From positions 531,239 through 595,238 of the forward strand of contig NW_024104558.1 in assembly GCF_003945595.2 (NCBI RefSeq): 64,000 bases of DNA. Direction: 5' to 3'. The notes under the pieces are model-generated. The model was not told where the DNA came from. It did not search any database and saw only the letters and a list, made by a program, of their open reading frames with translations. Numbering within the stretch: the first letter of the stretch is position 1; every line of letters begins with the position of its first letter. Positions 23,049 through 32,900 of this stretch are shown piece by piece. The translations under genes and the position numbers were made by a program. Source of the DNA: Pipra filicauda (Eukaryota > Chordata > Aves > Passeriformes > Pipridae).

Positions 23049-23550
23049 GGGACAGCCTTTGGGGTGGCAGGAGAGGGAATGGATTCACTGGGACAGCCTT
23101 TGGGGTGGCAGGAGAGGGACTGGATTCACTGGGACAGCCTTTGGGGTGGCAGGAGAGGGACTGGATTCACTGGGACAGCCTTTGGGGTGGCAGGAGAGGG
23201 AATGGATTCACTGGGACAGCCTTTGGGGTGGCAGGAGAGGGAATGGATTCACTGGGACAGCCTTTGGGGTGGCAGGAGAGGGAATGGATTCACTGGGACA
23301 GCCTTTGGGGTGGCAGGAGAGGGACTGGATTCACTGGGACAGCCTTTGGGGTGGCAGGAACGGGGACAGGCTGGGACAGTTATTGTGGTGGTTGTAGGGG
23401 TGATGCCTGCACTGGGACAGCCACTGGGGTGCCCAGAGAGGGTCAAACTGGGACAGCCATTGGAGTGGCAGGAGAGGGAATGGATTCACTGGGACAACCA
23501 TTGGAGCAGCAGGAGAGGGGACACACCAGGACAGCCACTGTGGCGCCCCA
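23049..23550. repeat. 41-bp minisatellite, about 12 copies
   Basis: Eight near-identical copies start at 23049, 23090, 23131, 23172, 23213, 23254, 23295 and 23336 (gggacagcctttggggtggc ...). Degenerate copies follow to about 23550. Copies alternate between gggaatgg and gggactgg. Because 41 is not a multiple of 3 and the unit lacks stops, all three forward frames stay open. Confidence 0.97.
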
Positions 23551-24054
23551 GGAGCATCCTCTGCCCGGCCTCCCGGCGCTCCCTTAATTGCCCGGGGGGT
23601 CACTAATTGCAGGGGGTGATTGATTGGTGAAATGTCACCTCCCAGCCTCTGTTGCCAGGGTGACCTCGGTGCTCTCTGGTGTTCCGGGTTCCCGGGTGCC
23701 CAAAGCCACCCCCTCCGTGCCCCTGTAGAGGGAGGAGGGACACAGGGCTGGGCTGTGGAAATCCCTTTCCGTCCTCCAAATCCAGTCTGCTGCTGCAGGA
23801 AGCAGAGGGTGACTGAGTTTGGGGCCGGGCCTGTCCCTGCTGTGCCCTGGTGGCCACTGGCCCTTCCCGGGGGTGCCACCTTGGTCTGAGGGGGGTTGGC
23901 AGGTTCTGGTGCTGCTCGTGCCACAGGGGGAGCAGAGGGTGGGAGGTGGCAGGTGAGGGCCAAGATGCTGAATTCCCTCCTGGGTGCTGCTCCAGGGCCG
24001 GACATCAGCCCTGCTGGATCCACAGGGATGGACTTGGAGAGAGGGAAGGGAGAA

Positions 24055-24160
24055 GGAGCTTGGAGCAACCTGGAGTAGTGGGAGCTGTCCCTGCCCATGG
24101 CAGGGGGTGGAACTGGGTGAGCTTTAAGGTCCCTCCCAGCCTCAACCAGTCCTGACTCCA
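24055..24160 (+). mobile_element. CR1 LINE 3' fragment
   Basis: It has gagcttggagcaacctggag, ctgcccatggcagggggtgg and gctttaaggtccctcccagc. Confidence 0.85.
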
Positions 24161-24429
24161 GGACTCCCCAGCCCAGCCCCACTCTGGCCTTGCCCTCTCT
24201 CTCCAGACAAACGTCCCCTCCTGCCCCTTGTGCCCCAGACCCGTCCCCTGGAGCTGGACCCCCCTCAGCAGCCACCGTGCTTTGTCTCCAAACGTGTGTC
24301 ACCATCACCAGCCCCTTGGGAGGGGCTTTTCCCTCCTTTTCCAGGAGGTGAGGAGCAGCCCCAGGATGGGGATGTGCCCAAATCTGCCCCCACTGCTGTA
24401 GGTCAGGTGCTGCCAGTGTCACCCAGGCA

Positions 24430-25120
24430 CTGTGGGGACATGGGGACACAGGGACATGGGAATATGTATGGGGACATGGGAACAGGGGGACATGATGACC
24501 TATGGGGACACAGGGCCATAGTGACATGTATGGGGACATGGGGACACTTATGGGGACATGAGGACACGTATGGGGACATGGGGACACAGGGACACGGGAA
24601 CACATCTGGGGATGTGGGGACACTTATGGGGATATGTGGACATGTTTGGGGCCATGGGAAGACATATGGGGGAACGAGGACACTTATGGGGACATGAGAA
24701 CACATATGGGGACACAGGGACACTTATGGGGGCATGAGAACACATATGGGGACACAGGGACACTTGTGGGGACATGAGAACCCATATGGGGACACAGGGA
24801 CACATATGGGGGCATGAGAACACATATGGAGACATGGGGACAGTTATTGGGGATACGAGGACACATACAGGGACATAGGGACAGGGGACATGGAGAGACA
24901 TGTATGAGGACACGGGGACATGGGGAAATGTATGGGGACACTTCTGGGAACATGAGGACACGAACAGGGATATGGGGACAGGGGGACAGGGGGACAGGGG
25001 GACAGGGGGACAGGGGGGTGTGTTTGCAGACATGAGGACCCAGAGCTGTGGGGACACACATGGGGACATGAGGGCACAAGGACACGTATGGGGACAGGGG
25101 ACACATTTGGGAACACAGGG
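24430..25120. repeat. GGGGACA-rich minisatellite
   Basis: Short units built from ggggacat and ggggacac plus cttatg, catatg or catgagaa combine into higher-order units of about 40 bp (for example from 24717). One strand is almost entirely purine plus T, giving long G-run arrays. Confidence 0.93.
24974..25019 (+). repeat. G-quadruplex-forming run
   Basis: Six G-runs of four to six Gs are separated by uniform 3-base ACA loops, a textbook G4 motif inside the GGGGACA satellite. Confidence 0.9.
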
Positions 25121-25189
25121 ACACAGCAGGTGCTGTTTCTGGGGCTGGAAGGAGCCATTCCTGGCTGAGCAGTAAATGCTTTATGGACT

Positions 25190-26560
25190 GTGGGGCCGCG
25201 CTGGGGAATCGCCCCCGGGTGTCTGTGGTTAATTACGGCCGGCAATTAATCTAATGACGGGGGAGGTAGAGCCACTGCGGGGGTGCAGGATGAGTGCAGG
25301 GCACAGGGCAGGCACCGGGCTGGCTCTGGCCTCGCTGGTTTGTCGCCAACGAGGTGGCCTCTGTCCCCGGCCGGGTTCGCGGTGCTGCCGCTCGAAGGCT
25401 CCGGGGCTCGTTGGTGCCTTCGGCCTCTTCCTCTCTCCTTCCTCGCTCCTCAGGGCTCTGCCCGAGCCCCGCAGAGCTGCACCAGGCCCCGGGAGCCCCC
25501 GAGAGCCCCCGAGAGCCCAGCGCTCCCCGGTGAGAGCAGCTCGGCCCCGGGGCTGCCCAAACCCGCTGCTCCCCGCCCGCGGTGCTCGTGCCCACCCGCG
25601 CCCTGGCACCCATTGGGGACCACCCGACTGTGCAGCAGGACGGTGACAGGGACACCCTGAGCGTGACACCGCGGCCCCGAGCCCCGGCAGATCCCACGGG
25701 AGCGGCTCCCGCGGCAGCAGCTCGAGGTGTTCGGAACAGAGACGATAAATGCGGGCAGCGAGGAGGGGCAGCCGGGGGTGCCCGGGCAGGGACAGGGACG
25801 GGCAGGGAGGGAGGGCGGGCAGGTCCCTGCGGAGCCAGGGCTGGAGGTGTGGCGTGGGCTGTCCCCGCGTGGGGCAGGACGGGTGGCAGCAGTCCCGCCC
25901 GGGGCGAGGTGGCAGGAGCTCGGCGCTGCCCGGAGCCGGGGATCGCTGCAGGTACCGGGACCCCGGGGGGAGCAGGGTGGCACCGAGCCACCCACACCCC
26001 CCCGGGACAGCGGGGGGTCACGGCGGGCAGATCTGGGGCTCCCCGGAGAGCTGCGCCTCTCCCCGTGGACCCCGTGGAGAAGGGGGGTACCCAGGGCAGT
26101 CCACCCTAAGGATGCCGGGCACGGGATGCTGGGCGCGGGGATCGGGATGCCGGCACATTTTGGGATCGGCAGAGCCGCCTTTTCACCTGAAACCACAACA
26201 AAGCGGGTGGAAAAACAGGGCGAGCGGAGGGAAACTCATGGCTCGGGCACGTCCTCGGAGTGGGGAAATAAACCCCGAGAGGCTTTTAACGAGCCGTGAT
26301 GCACCGAAGCGCGGGGGCGTTTCCGGCGTGACGAGGGCGGGGGGAGGCCCCCACCCACCTGCTCGGCGTGTCCTGTGTCGCTGTCACTGTCGGATGTCGC
26401 GATGGGTGACACGGGATGCCCGGGGCGCTGCTGGAGCGGGGTTGGCGGTGAGGGGGTCCCACGGGACCCTGGGATCGGGTAAACAACAGCAGCGCTCACG
26501 GGGATGCTTACGGGATCCTGTGCCAGCACCGGGACAGGGACGAGGGTCAGGCTGGTCCCG
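25190..26560. promoter_or_regulatory. CpG-rich island between REXO1 and ATP8B3
   Basis: CG dinucleotides are far denser here than in flanking DNA, with many GC-box-like ggggcggg/gggcgg cores and no CR1. It sits 3.3-4.7 kb upstream of the ATP8B3 start codon. It could be the ATP8B3 promoter with a noncoding first exon, or a promoter for an unannotated RNA. No coding exon was recognised in it. Confidence 0.5.
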
Positions 26561-28154
26561 ACCCTCCTGGTTTTTGTCTGGGAAGGAGCAGGAGGGCACA
26601 GAGGTGAGCAGGGACCCCCCGGCCGTGCCGGATCTCCCGGGTGCTCCCAGGGAACCCAACTAATTCCTGCACCGGGCAACAGCCCCACATTGATCCGGTG
26701 CTTTCAGGAACAGCACGGCCCCAGAAGCCCCGTGGCAGCGGGGTCGGGTCAGTGAGGGACATAAATCTCCACGTGTTTCCCCAGCCTGGGCCAAACCCTC
26801 GTGGCTCAACGCCCAGCCCTGCTTAAACCTGATTTTTGTTCAGCCCTGCAAACCCCCAACAGCCCAGACCTGCACTGCTGGGGGGAGGAAACCCTACTTT
26901 GGGTCCTGTTAGCACCCAGCAGCACCGTGGGGCTGTTTTGCAGCTGGAAACCTCAGGGATGGGCAGGATGGGACATTCCCTGCTGGGCTGGATGGACCAG
27001 CTGGATCATCCTGGTGTTGGGTTGGTGGAACAGCCCATGGGTTAGGAAATCACTGCTGGGCTCTGAGGTGTGGGGCAGTGCTCAGAGGGTGTCCTGGGAA
27101 GCCCCAGGCCGGGGTCAGTGCAGGGTTTGGCTGTGGGCCCGCAGGGCTGGGGCTGGCAGGGGGCCCTGGCACCCACTCCCAGCCTGTTCCTGCCTCCCCA
27201 GAGTGCAGGTTTTATTTCTAATTACTGAGGCGATGAGTGAGGTTTGTCGAGAGCCTTCTTGGAACTGAGGTTTCTTGGATACCTCCGTGAAATTATTTTT
27301 CAAGTGCTTTAGATCACTTTTTTCCCCTCCCTTCCCCCCTGCTCCGGGCCCCACAAGAGGCATTTTTTTCCCGGCTGCCTTTGCACGGCTCTCAGCCCCT
27401 GGAGTGTCCCACATCTGCCAAGTGCAGGTGCTTAATAAGCCACACTTTTGTTTGGCACTGTTTGGGAACAGGGACACTTTGGAGCCTTGCTGGGTACAAT
27501 GGGGCTCAGAGGTGCCAGGCCCGGTGGGGACGTGATGGATCACCAGCTCCAGGCCAGATCCTGAGCACAGGGGGCACCAGGACAACCACAGACAAACCCA
27601 GGTCCCCGTGTGTGTCTCGGTGAGAAGCAGGGCAGGGCCTGACCCTTTGACCACCGTTGCTGGTCTGGAAGGAGAGAGCCCAGGAAAACACCTTGGCACT
27701 GATCACTGCCAGCCTCACCTCTAGGGGTGGTGTCCTGGAGAAGGGGGTGAGGAGATGCTCTGAGCCGAGGGCCAGGACCCCGAGGGCATGATCAGGAGTT
27801 AATGGCTCTGAGCAGCCTCACTGGGACCCCTCACCCATCACTGTGGGCTTGGGAAGCTCAGCCCAGGGGTCAGTTCTAGACCAAGCCCCCAGGTAGGTGG
27901 GTCTGTCTCCAGCTTGGCCACACATCCGTGCCTGGCCATGGGCCCAGCCCTGTCCCTGCCTCTTGGGGCTGTCCTGTCCCAAAGGATGGGCTCTGTCTCA
28001 CCCTCTCACCCTGCCCTTTGTCTCCTTTGTCATCCTGACTGTGGACTTCCAAGCTTGAATCTGGACCTGCCTCATCATCACAAGCTTGCCTGGAGGTCCA
28101 GGCTCAGGGCTGACCCCAACTGCCACCCCTGGCTCTGTCCTAAGTGCTCCAGGT

Positions 28155-28300
28155 TAGAACCTTGGAATGGTTTGGGCTGGGAGGGAGCTCAGCTGGTTCC
28201 AACCCCCTGCCATGGGCAGGGGCACCTTCCACCAGACCAGGGTGCTCCAAGCTCCGTCCAACCTGGCCTTGGACACTCCCAGGGCTGGGGTCAGGGCAGG
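28155..28300 (-). mobile_element. CR1 LINE 3' fragment, antisense
   Basis: It has ttggaatggtttgggctggg, ccctgccatgggcagggg and ccgtccaacctggccttgg. Confidence 0.87.
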
Positions 28301-28974
28301 GATTGTCACCTCCACCAGGACAAACCACGGGGCACTGGCTGGCTGGGAGGGCTGGGAGCAGGTGACTGGACACCCTGAGGTTCCTCTGGTCTCCTGTTGG
28401 ATGCTCTCCATGAGCAGGTGTCCCCCCTGAGCCTGGATCCCATTTATGGCCCCTGAGGAGGAGGTTCCTGCTGTGGCCAGGGGAGCCCATCCCTCTGTCA
28501 GGAGGAGGCAGGGAAATGTGCCTGCCAGGAGCTGGAGAGGGAGGGATTTGTTGTGCCCCCTTTGGCCCTTTCCAACCAGATCCAGCCCAGGACAGTCCGT
28601 CTGCAGGGAAAGGTGTCCCCAGCTGACAGTGCCCCTGGGACAAGGGCACCAGTGGGGTCACAGCAGGGAGGAAGATGTGGAGATTTGCACCTGACCCTGG
28701 GCCAAATCTATTTTGCCTCAACAAAGCAAAGGGGAAGGGCCAATCAGGGCACCGAGGGGCTTCTGTGGGTTTTCCTCCTGGGAGAAATCTCATCCCTCCA
28801 GGCACCCCTGTGCTTCCCACTCCCTCCTATCTGTGGGACAAATGGTAGTGGGAGCTGTGAGATGTAGCAGGAGTGTCCCACCACACACAGCAGCTCCTTC
28901 CTCCTCAGCTGTGCTGCCAAAACAAGGATGGGCCCCAAATATTGGGGGTCAAACTTGCCCAGGGAAGTTGTGAT

Positions 28975-29125
28975 GCCCCATCCCTGGAAGTGTCCAAGGC
29001 CGGGTTGGACGGGGCTTGGAGCCACCTGGGCTAGTGGGAGGTGTCCCTGCCCATGGCAGGGGGTGGGACTGGATGGGCTTTGAGGTCCCTCCCAACCCAA
29101 CCCAAGCCTGGGTGTCATTTGGGAT
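28975..29125 (+). mobile_element. CR1 LINE 3' fragment
   Basis: It has ccatccctggaagtgtccaa, ttggacggggcttggagcca and ggctttgaggtccctcccaa. Confidence 0.88.
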
Positions 29126-29439
29126 CCAGGGACGGTGGCACACGAGTCCTTGGTGGTAAGGAAGGATGTCGTGGATCCAAGGTTTTTCTGGGCTGCAGGG
29201 GCAGAGGTGCTGCCCATGTTGGAGCTCAGGGTCTCTTGGAGCTGGGATGGGAGCCAGGATGAGGTGACCTGGATGAGGACGGGTGTCCAGCTGGTGGCAC
29301 CTGTGAGTGTGTTGGGGCAAACCAACATCCACGAGGAGCAAGAGGGAAGGAGATACTTCAGTAAAAGAACGGGGAATAAAGTGGTGATCAAAGGAGTGGG
29401 ATAAGCAATAATGGCAGGGACAGACTTCTGGTGGGATTA

Positions 29440-29600
29440 TTTAATAATAAGGTAATTAATGCTTTATCCCTCACTGGCTCCTTTCATGTAAGGATCACAA
29501 AGCTCTTCACAAGCATTAATTAATCTTCCCCACCATCCCTGCAGGAAGGTCACTGAGCTCAGGGGAACGTTGTCATTGATGGAGGTGGCTGCTCCCTCTG
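29440..29600 (+). mobile_element. Probable ancient amniote SINE/LINE 3' core (MIR / L3 / LF-SINE-like)
   Basis: The stretch from ggataacc-like sequence through cacaaagctcttcacaagca, ttaattaatc and gcaggaaggtcactgagctc resembles the tail pattern shared by MIR and L3-type elements: cctcacaa-cccc, a gaggaag analogue, then gtcac. The family is not assigned; this is recall-based similarity. Confidence 0.4.
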
Positions 29601-29872
29601 CCTGACGGGTGCTGGGCTGTGAGGGCAGGACAGGGAGGGCTCCAGTTCCTCACCCAGGGCTTCCAGTGATTCCCCAGAACTCCCTCAGAGGGGAAAAATG
29701 TCTTTGAGCTGTCCCAGGCAGCCGGACTGGGTGAAGGCTGCAGGGAATGGTGTCCTCTCTGCGTGGTGTCCTGCCCTGGAGGGGTGGAGGGCCCAGCTTT
29801 GGGAGGGATCCTGGTGGGATCCTGCTGTCCCTGCTCAGCATTTCACACCTCTGGGGTTGTCCCTGTTCCCAG

Positions 29873-29947
29873 CTCCTGGCGCTGGGGCCACCATGGCTGA
29901 GCAGGACCCAGGCACGGGCTGCCCACGTGGGAAGAAGGAGCTGCCAG
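29873..29947 (+). CDS. ATP8B3: ATP8B3 exon 1 (coding from 29893)
   Basis: ATG at 29893 in gccaccATGG opens [18 protein letters not shown]; donor ctgccag|gtcagt, phase 1. An acceptor-like cctgttcccag ends at 29872, so this exon may be preceded by a noncoding 5' exon; the 20 bases before the ATG would then be 5' UTR. Confidence 0.8.
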
Positions 29948-32900
29948 GTCAGTGTGCAACCAGGGGGGGTTGGGGATTTTATCTTGGGTTTTTTTAGATG
30001 GTTTGTGAGAAATCTGAGCATGGGACAGGGCTGTGAGGTGGGCAAGAGGCAGATTTGAGGTGAGGATGGAACATCCAGCTGTGGGGAAGGCACTGGGAAC
30101 ACGGCTGGGAATGTCCCCTGCTTAACAGGGTCTGCAAAATACTGGGATGGTAAAATTTGGGACAGCAAAACATTGGGATGGCAAAGATGAAATCAGGAGA
30201 GGAACCAGCAGGACTTCAGAACAGACTGTGCTTGGGGGGACTCATCCTGCAGACAAACCAAACCCTGAGCCCAAAGGGTGAGCCTGAGGCTCGAGGGGGG
30301 GTGTTTGCCAGTGGTCCTGCACCTCTGGAAGCTTCTGCTCTTCTGCCCTGTCCCTGTCCCCCAGCCCTGTCCCAGCTGTGCCTCCAGCAGCACCCCTAAA
30401 ACTGGAATTCCCACCCCACCACGAGCCCAGTGGGACCATCACTGCTCCTGGTGCCCTCTGGGAGGAGCTGGGGGTGTCCTGGCTCTGGTGGGAGCTGGGG
30501 GTCTGGCTCTGGGAGGAGCTGGGGGTGTCCTGGCTCTGGTGGGAGCTGGGGGTGTCCTGGCTCTGGGAGGAGCTGGGGGTGTCCTGGCTCTGGTGGGAGC
30601 TGGGGGTGTCCTGGCTCTGGTGGGAGCTGGGGGTCTGGCTCTGGTGGGAGCTGGGGGGTGTCCTCTTGCTTTCCCAGCCTTCACGTGGCAGGTGAGGGCC
30701 AACGACCGACGGTACCACGCACAGTCCAAGAAGAAATTTGCCTTCTGCCTGAGCAGGAAGAAGTACAGGGTGAGCCAGCCCAGCCCAGCCTGGGCTGTTC
30801 CCTCACCAAGCTCCTCACTCCTGAGCCTCTGGTGGGTGGGGGGACATGGCAGAGATGCTCCAGAGGGGTCTCCAGTGGGGTGGAGAGTCCCATCCATAGT
30901 CCTCAGTGAGAACCTGCTCCCTCCCTCTCAGGTGCCCCTAAAACTGTCAGACAAGGACCACAACTCTGTGAAGGAAACTTTTCAGCCTGATGGTCAAATA
31001 TAAAGTTTTTTCAAAAAGTTTTAATTGAACAAAATCAGATTTTTTTTTTATTTTAGCTAAATAATGGCCATCTGTTTGGGGTCAGTCAGCTGGGCTTTAG
31101 GTGATCAAAAAGAAATTATCTTGTTTCAAATTTATGTGGCCCTTTGCTCTAATAAATCCCCCTTTTTTTTTCCCCCGTGGCTTTGGTTATTTTTAAGGCA
31201 CCTCTTACCCCATGAAAAGTCCCAGAAACACCGGAATGTTTTGGGGATTCAGAAAGCAGATCCCTGATTTGTGACCTGCCTTTCCCCTGCAGGGCAATGC
31301 CATCAAAACAGCCAAGTACAACCTGCTCACCTTCCTGCCCCTGAACCTCTACGAGCAGTTCCACAGGATGGCCAACGTCTACTTCGTCTTCGTCATCCTC
31401 CTGCAGGTGACAAGGACACCAGGGGGGTGTGGGAGAGGAGGGTTCTCTGGAGTTCAGAGGGGGGAACTTGGGTCTAAAATGTTTCCAAGGGTGTTGCTTT
31501 TCCGTGGTGTCCAGTGTCTTTCGTGAACTCTGAGGGGTTTAACCCGTGTTGTTTGGTTACTTTAAATTAAATTTTCCCAACGTCAGTGGGATGTGGAGCT
31601 GCTGGAGAGAGTCCAGAGAGGCCACAGGGATGCTCCAAGGGCTGGAGCCCCTCTGCTCTGGAGCCAGGCTGGGAGAGCTGGGGGGGTTCCCCTGGAGGAG
31701 AGAAGGATCCAGGGAGACCTGAGAGCCCCTTGCAGGGCCTAAAGGGGCTCCAGGAGAGCTGGAGAGGGACTGGGGACAAGGGCTGGAGGGACAGGACAAG
31801 GGGAAATGGCTTCCCACTGCCAGAGGGCAGGGTGAGATGGGATATTGGGAAGGAATTGTTGGGTGTGAGGGTGGGGAGGCCCTGGCACAGGTTTCCCAGA
31901 GCAGCTGTGGCTGCCCCATCCCTGGAAGTGTCCAAGGCCAGGCTGGACGGGGCTTGGAGCAACCTGGGCTAATGGAAGGTGTCCCTGCCCATGGCAGGGG
32001 GTGGCACTGGATGAGCTTTAAGGTCCCTTCCAACCCAAACCATTCTGGGATTCAGTGACATTCACTGGGCTTGGATGTAGCCAGAGCTCACACAGATGAC
32101 CAAAACAGAAATCCAACCCTCCAGAGACCCACGACACATTTCACACATTTCCCTTCAAACAGGGGTGGCAATCCAGCAATCCAGGTCTCTGCAGGCAGAG
32201 ATGTTGATCCGATGGTTCCCAGGCAGGTCCCTGCCGCCCTCAGGCCCTGGCTGGGGAGTGAGGGGGTTACTCAGCCACCACAAGAGTCCCAAGGTGGGGT
32301 GAAAGTCGTGTCAGTGGTGTAACATTCTCCTCCTCTAGACCTTCCCCGAGATCTCCACGGTGCCCTGGTACACTCTGCTGTTCCCCCTCAGCTGCCTCCT
32401 CGTCATCCGGGGCCTGCGGGACCTGATCGATGACATCGTGAGTGGGGTGGGATGTGGGATGTGGGGTGGGATGTGGGATGTGGGGCCTGGGGGACAGGAG
32501 CAGAGAGGGGCCCCTTGCTGTGAGGTGAGCTGAGAAGCTCAGGAGTTGCTGTTGTCCGTAGTTCTTGAGGTATCAACAACTGCACCACATCCACAGTGCT
32601 TTGATCCTCCCTTGGGGAGGATGTGACCAGCTGGGTGCTTTTTCGGGGGTCTAGACCCCCATTTCTGTCATCTTTAACACCTTAACCACTGGCTGTATTG
32701 CCAGGCTGGTCCTCAGAAGCACCTGGGGGGGGGGAATTCAACCCTTTTATTAATCAGAACACAACTCCTGATAGCTCAGAAGGCAGGTCCTGCCCTGGGG
32801 CTGAGGAGGCAGGTGGTGGCATTGAGGGGGTTGTTTTTTGGGACAGGGCAGCCTGGCATGGCCCATCCCTTTGCTTTGGCCTCTCTCTCTCTCCCCTCTG

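Larger units (their letters stand above)
26561..29870. other. Intergenic upstream of ATP8B3
   Basis: Unique sequence with CR1 fragments at 28155 (-) and 28975 (+) and a probable ancient repeat at about 29440-29600. The block at about 27190-27330 is AT-richer and unique. No coding gene was recognised. Confidence 0.6.

Noticed and set aside
23331..24623. A 430-codon minus-strand open frame
   Set aside because: It runs through the antisense of two minisatellites and a CR1 fragment; the composition is repeat-driven.
24403..25124. Overlapping Cys/Pro/His-rich minus-strand open frames resembling small secreted proteins
   Set aside because: They are translations of the GGGGACA satellite; identical peptide blocks recur in all frames.
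30932..31003. Possible extra ATP8B3 exon (tctcag|gtgcccctaaaactg...)
   Set aside because: Exons 2 and 3 already join in phase 0 and match the family across the junction. This piece ends in a TAA without a donor.
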